From the NCBI GenBank assembly GCA_026315105.1, contig CM048744.1, positions 930,681,503 to 930,745,502 of the forward strand: a DNA stretch of 64,000 nt, written 5' to 3'. Position 1 is the first letter of the stretch; each line of letters begins with the position of its first letter. This document shows, piece after piece, positions 1 to 10,908 of the stretch. The translations under genes and the position numbers were made by a program. The DNA is from Locusta migratoria (taxonomy: Eukaryota; Arthropoda; Insecta; Orthoptera; Acrididae). The notes below the pieces were generated by a model. The model was given only the letters and a program-made list of their open reading frames with translations. It was not told the origin of the DNA and did not search any database.

Positions 1-75
1 TGTAGAATGGGATCTAGATACCAAACCCTATTTTGTGTACAAAGCGCGAACTGCAACGTATAAATAGAATACGTA

Positions 76-207
76 AACTGCAACGAAAGTAGTAGCAAAT
101 GCACTCAACAGATGGCAGGCGGTACGCTGCAGTTAACATATGAAACATTGTGGGTTCCGGCCAACTGCAACGAAAGTAGTAACAAATGCACTCAACAGAT
201 GGCAGGC
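76..207. repeat. Direct repeat, 45-bp units 87 bp apart
   Basis: Positions 76-120 and 163-207 are the same 45 bases with one mismatch (each ends in GATGGCAGGC). A partial third start (ACTGCAACG) lies near 49, so a longer array may continue to the left of the window. The short open frames across it simply repeat the unit and show no domain. Confidence 0.85.
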
Positions 208-1260
208 AATATAACACTCATGAAAATATTTCTCAGGACGTATAATGTGTATTCAATTGTGATATTATCCAGGTTCTTAAATATTGTTTTCTCCTTGGGT
301 TTCGATGACGTGTATTGGACTGTCACCTTCAACTATAGATGTTCGAACATTGTGATGTTATCGTAATTCTTTAAAATTGTATTCTCTTTAGATTTCAGTG
401 AATAATAGTTTCTTTGGTGATTTCGATTATTTATAGCATTCGAACGTTTGCTTTTAGTGCATTGACGTGACTTTGCTGGTTAGATTTCACTGATTCAATC
501 TTTCTCTGGTGATTTCGTTGGTTTGTAAGACTTCGTTGGTTTGTTTCCCTGTTATATTTATTGTTTCTTTCATTCGTTCAGTTCGTATTTATAGGATCAG
601 GGTAGTTTCTTCATTCCTTACATTTGTTGTTTCTTTTGTTGGTTCCCTTTTTCTCTAACTTTTTCTCGTTGGAGATTTGACTGGAACCTAACTTGGTGAT
701 TCTTTTATTGGTTTTTTTGTTGGTCCATTACAAATAGGTTTTTAGTTTTTTTTTTATGACCCTCGTATAACTGAATTTGGTAGTAACAATGCTATTACTC
801 AAATGTCGGAAAGAAAAAGAAAATCGTAGTGGGGAGTTGGTATTTGACTCTTGGGGATATTTCGCACGCCATGGCAGACGGACCCACGGATTTATTACGC
901 GGCAGCGCCAACTGGAGCTCTAACTCACGGCAGAAGGTCACGGGTGACCGCAGCGCGAGACTGGTACTGCATCTGGGAACAGCTGGCCGGCCTCACGTCG
1001 ATACACGCCGTAACAGCCCGCGCCGGCGTCCAAGGCTGCGGGCGGCGCCGTCGCGAGCACACTGTGGGAGCGACCGCCCCCTCTATACCCACAGTAGCCT
1101 CCGTACTGGCTCACTGCAATCTGGAGTGCGGCAGCGTGAGCGACACAGTGTCGCGAGGGTGTCTAACCTCCAGGCGTCAAGTCTCTCAACTTACTCACTG
1201 TACCACATATGTTAAGTTATTGTTCAGCGCTGTATCGAGCACGAAGTAGTGTCACAGGGT
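208..1260. other. Unassigned; AT-rich, then CpG-rich
   Basis: 208-830 is T-rich and holds nothing recognisable. About 840-1160 is GC- and CpG-rich, with two overlapping open frames (829-1215 and 851-1249). Their arginine- and serine-rich products look like GC-driven chance frames. I recognise no domain. Confidence 0.5.
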
Positions 1261-2446
1261 TCTACATCTACATGGGATACCTATGCAAATCACGTTTAAG
1301 TGCTTGGCAGAGGGTTCATCGAACCACCATTAAACTATTTACCTCCCATTCCATTCTCAAATAGCGCGCGGGAAGAAAGAACACCTGAATATCTCCGTAC
1401 GAGCTCCAATTTCTCGTATTTTATTCTGATAATTTCTACCTATGTAACTGGGAGTCAACAATATATTTTTCGCATTCTGAGGAGAATGTTGGCGATTGGA
1501 GTTTCGTAAGTAGCCCACTCCGAAACGGTAAGCGCCGTTGTGGTAATGATTCCCATCCCAGATCCCGTATCATTTCCGTAACGCTGTCTCCCCTGTATCG
1601 TGACAATACGAAACGAGCTGCTGCTCTTTGAACTCTTTCGATGTCCTCCGTCAAACCCACCTGATAAGGATTCCACAGTTGTCAGCAATACTCCAAAAAT
1701 GGACGGACAAGCGTAGTGTATCTACCCTCTTTAGCAGTTCTTTTACATCTTTTAAGAGTTCTGCCAATAAAACTCAGTCTTTGGTTCACTTTTTCCACGA
1801 CATAATCAACGTGTTCTTTCCAGTGTAAGTCTGAAGTAATAGTAATTTCTAGGTATTTTGTGGAGTTTACGGACTTCACTTTTGATTGATTTGTCTTGTA
1901 AACAAAGTTTAACGGATTTCTTTTTGTACTCATGTGGACGACTTCACACTTCTCATTATTTAGAGTCACTTGCCAATTTTTACATCATACTGATATCTTA
2001 TTCAGATCGTTCTGCAGTTTGTTTTGATCTTCAGATGATTTTACTAGACGGTAAATGACGGCGTCATCTGCAAACAACCTAAGAGAAATGTTCAAATGTT
2101 TGTATAGTCTATGGGACTTAACGACGGGGTCATCAGTCCCTAATCTTACAAACTACGTATGAACTACTTACGAACTAGGACGGCACAAATATCCATGCCC
2201 GAGGGGGGTTCGAACCCCCGACTGTAGTGGCCGTGCAGACCGTGACTGGAGCGCCTCAGTCCCCTCGGCCACCGCGACCGGCCAACCTAAGAGAGCTACT
2301 TAGATTTTCCCCTAAATCGTTGGAACAGCAGAGGACCAATAACATTACCCTGTGGAACGCCTAATATTACCTCTGTTTTAGTCGATGCCTTACCATCGAT
2401 TACTACGAACTGTGTCCTCTCTGACAGGAAATCCCCTGCCAATTTA
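1261..2446 (-). mobile_element. Jockey-like LINE relic, 5'-truncated
   Basis: A non-LTR retrotransposon fragment encoding the C-terminal part of a reverse transcriptase that would have copied its own RNA. On the minus strand it runs from the palm region (SEKTQFVV-like, near 2430) through the catalytic FADD motif (about 2057-2075) and then KCEVVHMSTKRNPLNFVY, TKYLEITITSDLHWKEHVD and RPFLEYC (1682-1969). The 3' end lies at a TGTAGATG-type terminus near 1261. Frameshifts break the frame, and a SINE-1 sits just N-terminal to the catalytic motif. The same family recurs at 9674 and 33782. Clade assignment is by motif pattern only. Confidence 0.85.
2087..2283 (-). mobile_element. SINE-1 inside a LINE
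   Basis: A complete tRNA-derived SINE. On the minus strand the tRNA-Leu-like head has an A box (TGGCCGAG) and a B box (GGTTCGAACCC, degenerate). The body carries GGGACTGATGACCCCGT and the end is ACAAACATTTGAACATTT, with no poly-A. An 11-bp TSD, AACCTAAGAGA, occurs at 2076-2086 and 2284-2294. The insertion falls in the reverse transcriptase frame of the 1261-2446 LINE, so the SINE is younger than that LINE copy. Confidence 0.95.
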
Positions 2447-2649
2447 GAGGCAAGAGGAGCAATGTGTCTCCATCAAATTTTGCGTGAAACCGAAGAAAAC
2501 CTTTACAGAAACACACCAAATGAAGAAGAAAGTTTATTGTGGCGAGTACTTAAGCCGTAGTCCGTGTTGTGAATGAACCACGCAGTTTAAAAATGATTTT
2601 TGACGTTCATTCAAGGAGCTCTTCGACGACTACCGAATCTCATCGAAAT

Positions 2650-2906
2650 TTTGCCTGTCGATCAAGGACTAAAACAATGTGAGAAGGAAACGGCCTGAAT
2701 ATTGGCGAGACAATTCGCGGTTCTTGCTTCACGGCAATGCCCCCACATATTCGAAGCTATTGGTGCGTGACTATTACACAAATAACGAAATCATTGTGCT
2801 GCCTCTCCCTCCGTACTTTCCTTGCCCGATCCGCGCTAACATTTTTATATTTACAAAGCTAGAACATCCGTTTAAAGGACAAGGATTTGTAATGGTAAAA
2901 GAATGA
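2650..2906 (+). pseudogene. Mariner transposase fragment
   Basis: The frame at 2679-2906 reads RRKRPEYWRDNS, then LLHGNAPTYSKLLVRDYY, IIVLPLPPYFP and FTKLEHPFKGQ. This follows the mariner (DD34D) order in which HDNAP and SPDLAPxDFFLF carry the second and third catalytic aspartates. Here the HDNA aspartate has become glycine, and the third motif reads CPIRANIFIF with no aspartate. Weak mariner-like similarity extends upstream to about 2462 with stops. No terminal inverted repeats were found, so this is a dead internal fragment. Confidence 0.75.
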
Positions 2907-3136
2907 AAATAAATAAATAGAATTCGCAAACGGTGCTTCGCGCGATCCAGCAAGAGTCGTGCCAAGGCCGTTTCCGGAAGTGGAAACGGTATTGGGGGCG
3001 GCTTTCAGTTGTGGATGAGACTGGAAGTACACCATGCACAATAAGTAGAAGGTAAGCGTGGAAAAATGTTGTGCGCGAAGTTTCGGAATTTTTCTGAACA
3101 GACCTCGTGTTTGTAAATACTCTTACCCCAGTAGCA

Positions 3137-3310
3137 GCGAGGTGGCGCAGTGGTTAACTTACACGTGATTCGCATTCAGGGGGGACGAAGGATAAAACCA
3201 TTTCCGGTCCTTCAGATACAGGTTTTCTGTGATTTCACTCAATAGCTTAAGACAAATACGTAGATGGTTCACCTACGAAGACCAGGCCAATTCCTTTCAT
3301 TAAAAATTTC
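3137..3310 (+). mobile_element. SINE-3 copy, diverged
   Basis: The head reads GCGAGGTGGCGCAGTGGTTA, followed by CATTCAGGGGGGACGA and a region like the SINE-3 body (CCGTGATTTC-type, then GGCCAATTCCTTTC). The B box is degraded and no TSD was seen, so the limits are approximate. Confidence 0.65.
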
Positions 3311-3344
3311 CCAAGGGCAACCGAAAAATATTACAGCTCTATTA

Positions 3345-4392
3345 CCTGTTAAAAATTGATACAAAAAATGTAGTCCACTGTCTTCCACCCGGCAACTAAT
3401 TTTTCGCCACAACGATCAGGTTCTTTTAGTCCTAACGTTTCGGAAACGTTACAAAGCAAGATGCAAAGCCTTGGTCACATTTTCCTTTCAAACTAGTTTT
3501 TATTATAAAGGCGAGAAAAATAAGAACGACAGTCAACGGTGCGTACAAGGCAGAGAAATCTGCCAGAAAGAATGAAAAATAATTTCTATGCTTTTCTGTT
3601 TTACATATTTTTAGCCCCTAAAGTGATTCCCAATTACATTATAAGGACGTTTCCTAACAGCCACCACTTAGACTGCATGAACGTCCACTCAGTAGATGAA
3701 AGCGGTTTACGAAAGCCAGCATTCCGTTACGTTGCTACGTGCACAGGACGATGCCGACGAAATTGCTCCTCCGTTATTTCAAACAGCAATTGTCAGCAGT
3801 ATTCGTGTCCTTTCCGTCCTCGGAGTTAAAAAGCCTCCACGCTTTGCCGGCGTCATGGTTATTCACGTCACGCCTTACCCATAACTTTCATGATTTTAGC
3901 ATACGACTATTTGTTGCGATAATTGCATGAAAGCTTCGCCTATTCAGCCGCAAACTGAAATTATTAAACTTACTATGGCGATTTGAGCGATGTATGCGTG
4001 AATGGGAAAAGGGTTTCACAAGTGAACCTACGATTCTTTAAAGATTCTAATTGCCATCTATAAAGTAGCTTAAAAACTTCTTGTCACATTTACAAACATG
4101 TTAATGTTCTATATATCTGAAAGGAAACACACATATGAGAAAAAGTTTGGAAAAGATTTGAAATTATTTCAAACACTCACGGAGAGAAATGACTCATTGG
4201 CATCTCAAGTTTTGCTGGAGAAGCATTGAAACTTTCAATTTTGTACTCCAGTGTTCTGGTACCCCCCCCCCCTCTCCCCCTCCCATCTGAACCGTGTCAC
4301 AACTATGTCTGTGATCTGAAAGACAACAAATTTAGGTTTCTTTTGTGGACATATGTTTCTTGTAAAAAGTAACGTCCATTATCATGCAATGT
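3345..4392. other. No gene recognised
   Basis: AT-rich sequence with short chance frames. It contains a C-run beginning at 4261. Nothing else is recognised. Confidence 0.5.
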
Positions 4393-4975
4393 AGCAGGCG
4401 TGTCGAACTCATTCAGGTCGTGCGCCGTCTATTAGATACACGGGGGCGGGGGACCGTATCACAGTTACATATTTTCTTGGAAGTATAGACTGCAATGATA
4501 CTGTAGAGACATACTAGTTGTTTCATGAAGAGGAATAAATACCAACAATTCTCTGACCGTCAAGATGGTTGGTTGATGACAATAAGGAACCCAACAGCTA
4601 GGTCAGAATGGGGTACAATGAAAGATGCGGTCCGGCTAAGGACATTCCGCTAGTACAATACTAGCACAAACTGATCTTGAAGTTCTTGTCGCAACCAGGA
4701 AAAGAAAAATAAAAGCGACTTGTGCAACATCTCTGATATCTGTGCTTTCATCAATTTCAAGTGAAAAGAACTGAATTGTGGTAGAAATGCCGTGCACTTG
4801 TGAACTGATGTCATCCGCCATTTCAGTAATTCTTTCCGCCACCGTATTCCTCGATAATGAAATGTCTCGAAATGCCTGTACCTTCCTTGGAGAGACAAAT
4901 TCTACAGCTTATATAAATACACACAGTAATCAATGCGCCATCGATGACTGGTTCGGAATGCTTTGTTAGTATATA
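4393..4975 (-). pseudogene. hAT-family transposase fragment (ZBED/SCAND3-like)
   Basis: The minus-strand frame at 4636-4842 reads AERITEMADDISSQV, then SLEIDESTDIRDVAQVAFIF. ITEMADDI followed by a hydrophobic stretch and LDESTD is the start of the catalytic region in hAT transposases of the ZBED/SCAND3 type, and the aspartate of DESTD is a catalytic residue. Upstream (4843-4975) the frame is broken but resembles the preceding segment. The other end, near 4393, carries AGGCGTGTCGAACTCATTC, which looks like a hAT terminal repeat. Most of the transposase is missing. Confidence 0.65.
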
Positions 4976-5464
4976 ATTTATCTATCAACTTCCTCTTGTT
5001 ACGGATCCATTACTGAAATTTTTTCTCATTTTCTCTTCGAAAACAATTTTTTTTCGTGTTTCTTGATAAAACGTCCTTTAAATTCATATTATTTACACAC
5101 TGTGGGAGAGACGGTGGCTGTATATTATTTTAAGGTAGGTCGGCAAGACCGACAATACCTGTTTTCCTGTAAATGCGTTCCACAACAAGTAGGCTGCACA
5201 CGCAGAAAAGAATGACAGACGGCTGCAGCTGTTGTTGTGAAGTCTGAATATGAAATATATATATATATGTGACGAAAAAGTCGTTCTAACTTACCTAGCA
5301 CGAGATAAAACTGAGACCCAACTATTGGAGTGGTGCACATCCAGTTTTATTCCTTACTATATGACCCAGTGAACTTCGTATCACTTACCTCTTAATATAA
5401 ACAATTTACATTATATTAATTTAAAACCCAGTAGGTTTATAAAGGCATCATCAGATAGTCAAAG
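4976..5464. other. No gene recognised
   Basis: AT-rich, with a short AT run near 5256. The frame at 5125-5340 has no recognisable domain. Confidence 0.5.
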
Positions 5465-6302
5465 TATCGGTGAACTTCAAATGTGCAAAATTGTATCGCA
5501 ATCGTACGAATGATATTGATATCCCAAAGAAAAGAGGTCTTTCAGTTTTCCACAAATTTTCCTGTTTTCTGGCCAACTATTCCAATCTTTCACTTACCTC
5601 TAACCTTGCACTCGCTTTGAACGTCGAATGTGCAAAACTTTATCGCAATCAGAAGAATGGTATTCATATTTCATAGAAAAGTCTATTTTTCTGTATTTTC
5701 CGATTTTCCAGGAAACTTTCTCAATTTTTTATTTCATAAGAAACTTACTCTTGCTTTTAACGTCAAATGATCAAAATTTTTCGCAATCGAGTGAACGGTT
5801 CTCAACTTAGTGTTGAGTACATTTAGAAACACATTGAAAAAGGAGTTTTTCTCAAATTTTCCAATTTTTCGGTAGATTTTCCAAAAAGATTTCATAAAAA
5901 CCTTGTCCTGTCAAGCCATACTCAAGTGATGCTCTTACAAACATGTGGAAATTGATTTTCATTCATAGAAGAAAAACTCGCTTTCGGTTTTTCGTAAATT
6001 TTCCTACTTTCTGGGCGACTTTTCCAAAATTTTTATTTGATTCGCACGTTCCTCTTGCTTTCAACATGAAATGTACACAATTTTATCGTAATTAGAAGAA
6101 AGGTGCTGATAGCTCACCGGAAAAAGCTGTTTCAGTTTCTTCCGACTTTCATCTTTCCCGGACAACTTTTCCGTATTTTATCACAGTTTAAACCTTCCCT
6201 GGACTTACACGAATATTTCAAGACTAAAATTAGCCGAATCGCTTCAGCCGTTCTCGAGTTTTAGCGAGACTAACGAACAGCAATTAATTTTTATATATTA
6301 CA
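5465..6302 (+). repeat. Five degenerate ~145-bp tandem units ending in a LINE-like tail
   Basis: Units begin near 5470, 5616, 5760, 5932 and 6061. Each has a CAAATG-TGCAAAATT-TATCGCAAT-type start, then an ATTTTCC-TTTTCTGG-GACTTTTCC-like middle, and ends near CTTGCTTT. The block is followed by TCAGCCGTTCTCGAGTTTTA and ends in TTTTTATATATTA near 6300. I associate that ending with the 3' tail of insect LINE copies. I therefore read this as the 3' UTR of an unidentified retroelement with internal tandem repeats; no coding part is present. Confidence 0.6.
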
Positions 6303-6348
6303 GATGTTACCGATAAAATTCAAACGTTGGGTTTATGGCGTCAGTTGT

Positions 6349-6653
6349 GCGCCTCGATTGCACAGTGGTAAAGTGCCAGACTATAAATCCAAAGGTCGCG
6401 GGTTCGATCTCCGGCAGGGCCTAGGATTTTTATCTGTCACTTTCCACTTCTTTCTCCTCTGGCAGTATTGCTCATGTGAAAAATACTGAGTAGCACCGTG
6501 GTTCGGAACACACGTTAAACTGTAGGTCCCCCTATAACTGGCTGTGTAAATCAGTTCGAAGGTCGGAGGAAGACAACGACATACCACCTCCAAACAGTAA
6601 AGCACTGTGGTGTACAAACCAATCTTCGGATTGTTGACTGCTTTACCTTTTTA
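6349..6653 (+). mobile_element. SINE-2 (tRNA-Tyr-like)
   Basis: The tRNA-like head has A box TTGCACAGTGGTAAAGTG, anticodon-arm-like GACTATAAATCC, then AAAGGTCGCGGGTTCGATCT as the B-box arm. GACTRYARATCCNNAGGTCGC matches the pattern of insect tRNA-Tyr. The body runs through CTGTCACTTTCCACTTCTTT and TTCGGAACACACGTTAAACT and ends in TTGACTGCTTTACC. No TSD was found. Confidence 0.85.
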
Positions 6654-6952
6654 CCCTCTAAAATGGATGTTTAGGGATTATTTATTTTTTCTAACCTTGA
6701 GTATTGGAAATGCCAGAAGTTACTGTTTATTGGAGAGAAATTTTCTGAAAGAACCTACCATCGAAAAGCTAGTTCCGAGGTGAAAGTTTCCTGGAGCGTC
6801 TCGAAGTGAATTATACGTCGCAGCTGCGAACACCTGAAGCTGTGAGAAAATCATCTACAGCTGTACGACACGCTAGGCGCCGCGAAATTGCGGTGCGCAA
6901 CGTCCGTAGCACGCGACGCGAGAGAAATCGCCGAGTGGGCGGCAGAGCCCAG

Positions 6953-7210
6953 TAAGTAGCCACGGCAGAGCACAGCACAGCAAGTAGTCAAATGTTTGCA
7001 TAGTCTATGGGACTTAACTACGGGGTCATCAGTCCCTAAACTTACAAACTACTTATGAACTACTTACAACTAACGACGGCATAAATATCCATGCCCTAGG
7101 GGGATTCGAACCCCCGACCGTAGTGGCCGTGCAGACCGTGACTGGAGCGCCTCAGTCCCCTCGGCCACCGCGGCCGGCCACAGCAAGTAGCCACGGCAGA
7201 GCACAGCAAG
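6953..7210. repeat. Short ~23-bp local repeat around a SINE
   Basis: Variants of AAGTAGCCACGGCAGAGCAC recur at about 6954, 7187 and 7209 (the last incomplete). The SINE-1 at 6988 landed inside this micro-array. Confidence 0.6.
6988..7178 (-). mobile_element. SINE-1
   Basis: Full head and body with a 12-bp TSD, CACAGCAAGTAG, at 6976-6987 and 7179-7190. The target was itself a short tandem repeat, so the TSD could be a base or two shorter. Confidence 0.92.
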
Positions 7211-7324
7211 TAGCCATGGCGTCAGCTGAGATAGCCGGCTGGGAGACCGGTCGCGGCTGCTCACGATTCTCGCCGCGTCCGCCGCCATTGCCTGGAGGGG
7301 CGGTCGCATCAGATGGGGCAGCGC

Positions 7325-7500
7325 TACTTACGGATTACGTGGCTCGCTGCGAGGCACAACAGAAACGACAGGGGCAGAAAAATCCGCCACCGAGCCGCTA
7401 CCGTCTTCTGTCCGCAGCGCCTATCCTGTTTACTATTGTTACACGAACGGCTTTTCATTAGTGTCTATACACGAGGGAAGTGACCACGACGAGTTTATAT
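7325..7500. repeat. CpG-rich dispersed repeat, copy 1
   Basis: Shares TACTTACNGATTACGTG, AGAAACGACA, GTCTTCT, CTATTGTTAC and GACGAGTTT-like blocks in the same order with 10909-11149. The family is unknown, and the frame across it (7123-7461) has no recognisable domain. Confidence 0.6.
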
Positions 7501-7629
7501 ACTACTTGTTCGCAACGAGAAGAACGCAGGCTCTGTTGTTCTGGATCGGCAGAAGTCGGTAGTAGCGTTTGACTTCGGGGGCACGAGTGTTCTGTTTCCG
7601 ATCGCCGCCAACCTCAGCTATCCTATATA

Positions 7630-7722
7630 GCGGTGTTTTTCAACCTGGGGGTCGCGACCCCCGGGGGAGGGTCGCCAAATCTTGCTCATAGGGTCGCCGT
7701 AATAGGAGGAAGTAAATGCACC
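7630..7722. mobile_element. hAT-type terminal fragment
   Basis: AGCGGTGTTTTTCAACCTGG is followed by a GC-rich palindrome (GGGGGTCGCGACCCCC) and GGGTCGCC repeats. This combination is typical of hAT termini. No transposase or matching right end was identified, and a mariner lies directly beside it. Confidence 0.4.
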
Positions 7723-7730
7723 ATAAAATA

Positions 7731-8425
7731 CGAGGCGCGTCCAGAAATTAAGTTCCGTTTGGTAATAAAATGAAATTGTACACAGATACAGAAGAAATTT
7801 TTATTGCACAAAATTCTACAACTCTTAAACTACTTTTCCACACAACTGCCGAAATTTTGTAGGCACTTGTCATAGCGTGGCACAAGTTTTTGCATGCATC
7901 CTTCACAGAAGGTTGCCGCCTGTGTATTCAACCATGTGGTAACAGCTCTTTATCATCGTTGAAGTGTTGACCACCAAGGACAGATTTTAGGTGTAAAAAG
8001 AGATGAAAGTCGCTAGGAGAGAGGTCCGAGCTGTATGGAGGATGATTAAAGAGGTCCCATTGAAATTTCCGTAAGAATTGTTTGGTCACATTCGATGTGT
8101 GAGGTCAGGCATTATCGTGGGAAAAAATCATCTGGCAGTAATCCTCTTCTTACACCTAAAATCTGTCCTTGGTGGACAACACTTCAACGATGATGACGAG
8201 CTGAAAGAACATGTTATCATATGGTTGAATACACAGGCGGCAAGATTCTATGAAAAAGGCACACAAAACCTTGTGCCATGCTATGACAATTGCCTACAAA
8301 ATTTCGGAAGCTATGCAGAAAAGTAGTTTAACAGTTGTAGATTTTTGTATAATCAATATTTTTTCTGTATCTGTACCCCTTCGTTTTATATAACCAAACG
8401 GAACTTACTTTCTGGACGCGCCTCG
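7731..8425 (-). mobile_element. Inverted-duplicate mariner
   Basis: Both outer ends carry the terminal repeat CGAGGCGCGTCCAGAAAKTA, flanked by TA at 7729-7730 and 8426-8427, as expected for mariner. The arms 7731-8002 and 8144-8425 are long inverted repeats, and each encodes the transposase C-terminus. The plus-strand version is the end of the frame at 8078-8326: LGGQHFNDDDELKEH, then VIIWLNTQAARFYEKG, ending YAEK. The minus strand also reads through the spacer: DNA-stop-PHT with the second catalytic aspartate (about 8110-8118), then HPPYSSDLSPSDFHLF with the third. The 5' half of the element has been replaced by an inverted copy of its own 3' end. Confidence 0.85.
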
Positions 8426-8584
8426 TAGCTAGGGGTTCAGTAATACAAAAACGTACGCCTAAGTGAAATTTATTTCATGTTAAAATTACAAATTTCCTTG
8501 TGGAACGTTCATTAAGATTTCCATAGGTCATACATTATCTTATACTACAATGGGTTAATGATGGATAAACGAGAAGTTTTTATA

Positions 8585-9075
8585 CACTACTGTCCATTAA
8601 AATTGCTACACCAAAATGCAGATGATAAAAGGGCATTCATTGTACAAATATACTAGAAATGGCATGTGATTATATTTTCACACAATTTGGGTGCATAGAT
8701 CCTGAGAAATTAGTACCCAGAACAACCACCTCTGGCCGTAATAACGGCCTTGATACGTCTGGACATTGAATCAAACAGAGCTTGGATGGCGTGTACAGGT
8801 ACAGATGCCATGCAGCTTCAACAAGATACCGCAGTTCGTCAAGAGTAGTGACTGGCTTATTGTGACGAGCCAATTGCTCGGCCACCATTGACCAGACGTT
8901 TTCAATTGGTGAGAGATCCGGATAATGTGCTGGCCACGGCAGCAGTCCAACATTTTCCGTATCCAGAAAGGCCCGTACAGGACCTGCAACATGCGGTCGT
9001 GCATTATCCTGCTGAAATGTAGGGTTTCGCAAGGATCGAATGAAGGGTACAGCCACGGGTCGTAACACATCTTAA
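8585..9075 (-). pseudogene. Tc1-like transposase 3' fragment
   Basis: The minus-strand frame at 8670-9068 reads TFQQDNARPHVAGPVRAFL, then LLPWPAHYPDLSPIENVWS, then LVEAAW. DNARPH and LSPIENVW carry the second and third acidic residues of the Tc1 DDE catalytic triad, and both are intact. Downstream, near 8585, is a terminal-repeat-like ACTGTCCATTAAAATTGCTA next to a TA dinucleotide. The N-terminal DNA-binding domain and the first aspartate are absent and no second end was seen, so this is a 5'-deleted copy. Confidence 0.85.
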
Positions 9076-9673
9076 ATGAAACAATCTTCAATGTGCGTGG
9101 TATCGAATTTTTTCCGATATATTTCCGACAAATATTCTGTTAATTGGTTGTAATAAACAAATCACGTTGGCAGTGCATTAATTATTAGTGCCTAAATACT
9201 ACATATGCACTACTATTAATAAATTATTGTGGATTTTCATGGGTCACGTTGCTATATTAGCTGCGCCATTTTGTTTAGACAATTTTTACCATCAAATTCG
9301 TAATCAGCGGTCTTTTAAACCCACATGTGATGAGTTTTGCGTGAATTAAACGTCTCCTTGAGGTTTTGGCCACGTTTGGGGGATTCCGCCCCCACTGTGC
9401 GGTGGAGCTACCGGCAGATACGACCGGCCAAATCCAGGAAAGGCTCAACTCTGGAAATGGATGCATTGCCTTCGCATTTGAAGCCGTAATTTGGCTAAAC
9501 ATACACGTGATATTTCCTCTGATATTAATAGACATTACAGTGTTCAGGACTATACTCGTATAACGTATCACTATACATCACTGAAAGTGGGGTTCCATAG
9601 GTATAATGAATTACAGCGCATTGTCCTGTGTTGAATTGAGGTATAATTTGTAGCACTGTTTCCCAACTGTCTG
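9076..9673. other. No gene recognised
   Basis: Short frames at 9275-9571 and 9366-9563 overlap on opposite strands and match nothing I know. Confidence 0.5.
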
Positions 9674-10483
9674 GCAGATGACGCCGTCATTTACCGTCTA
9701 GTAAAATCATCTGAAGATCAAAACCAACTGCAGAATTATCTGAATAAGATATCACTATGGTGTAAAAATTGGCAGTTGACTCTAAATAATGAGAAGTGTG
9801 AGGTCGTCCACATGAGTACGAAAAGAAATCTGTTAAATTTTGTTTACATGACAAATCAATGAAATGTGAAGGCCGTAAACTCCACAAAATACCTAGGAAT
9901 TACAATTACTTCTGACTTAAATTGAAAAGAACACGTAGATAATGTCGTGGGAAAGGCGAACCAGAGACTGCGTTTTATTGGTGGAACCCTTAAAAGATGC
10001 AACAGAACTACAAAAGAAACTGCATACACTACCCTTGTCTGTCCTTTTATGCAGTATTGCTGCCCGGTGTGGCATCTTTATCAGGTGGGTTTGACGGAGG
10101 ACATCGAAAGAGTCCTACGAAGGGCAGCTCATTTCGTATTGTCACGATACAGGGGAGACAGCGTTACGGAAATGATACAAGATCTGGGATGGGAATCATT
10201 ACAACAACGGCGCTTATCGCTGCGGCGTGGGCTACTTACGAAACTACAATCGCCAACATTCTCCTCCGAATGCGAAAATATATTGTTGACTCCCACTTAC
10301 ATAGGTAGAAATGATTAACAGAATAAAATACGAGAAATCAGTGCCCGAACGGAGAGATTCAGGAGTTCATTCTTCCTGCGCGCTACTCGAGAATGGAATT
10401 GGAGATAAAATAGTATAACGGTGGTTCGATGACCCTCTGTCAGGCACTTAAATGTGATTTGCAGAGTATCCCATGTAGATGTC
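9674..10483 (+). mobile_element. Jockey-like LINE relic, same family as 33782
   Basis: Begins at the catalytic block (GCAGATGACGCCGTCAT, FADD) and continues through KCEVVHMSTKR, KANQRLRFIGGTLKRCNRTT and LTEDIERVLRRAAHFVLSRY (frame 9947-10318) to a 3' UTR ending CCATGTAGATGT. In-frame stops (near 9860 and 9924) and frameshifts make it dead. Upstream reverse transcriptase domains and the endonuclease are missing, the usual result of incomplete reverse transcription. Confidence 0.88.
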
Positions 10484-10908
10484 ACTACTGACGATCCGTC
10501 TCAGATCTTCGGTCATAGAGGTTGGTTGCACAGCCATTGGTTCGCCTGCTGTGACGCTTGAACGTTGACGCAGAATTGCTGCACCAATGCCGAAATCGCA
10601 TTTCCAACGTGGGGCACCGACAAATAACACCGCCTCAAGAGAAGGCCTACTCGCCGTCTGACACACCATACAGAGTAGGCTACAATCACATGTCCGCTAT
10701 GAGTCAGTGGGCTGTGCCCGAGTCCACAACCATTGTGTTGCACGATCGCGGCCTACCTTCTTTCCAAGTGGTGGTGTCGTCATGCCCTTCTCGAACATCC
10801 TAAGTTCGCTACGACGTTGCACGATACATCACTTGCGCAGCCACGACAGAAGCTCTACTATACAAATCTAGCTGGCGAAGGGTACTGATAACATGGTCTA
10901 TGTCAGTG
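10484..10908. other. No gene recognised
   Basis: Moderately GC-rich with overlapping open frames on both strands (10448-10669, 10513-10743, 10558-10803). None has a recognisable domain. Confidence 0.5.

Noticed and set aside
829..1249. Overlapping 128- and 132-codon frames
   Set aside because: Both lie in a GC-rich patch, where long chance frames are expected. Low-complexity arginine-rich products, no domain.
2160..2283. tRNA gene on the minus strand (A and B boxes)
   Set aside because: It is the head of SINE-1, with a shared non-tRNA body and TSDs. The same applies to the other SINE-1, SINE-B, SINE-2 and SINE-3 heads.
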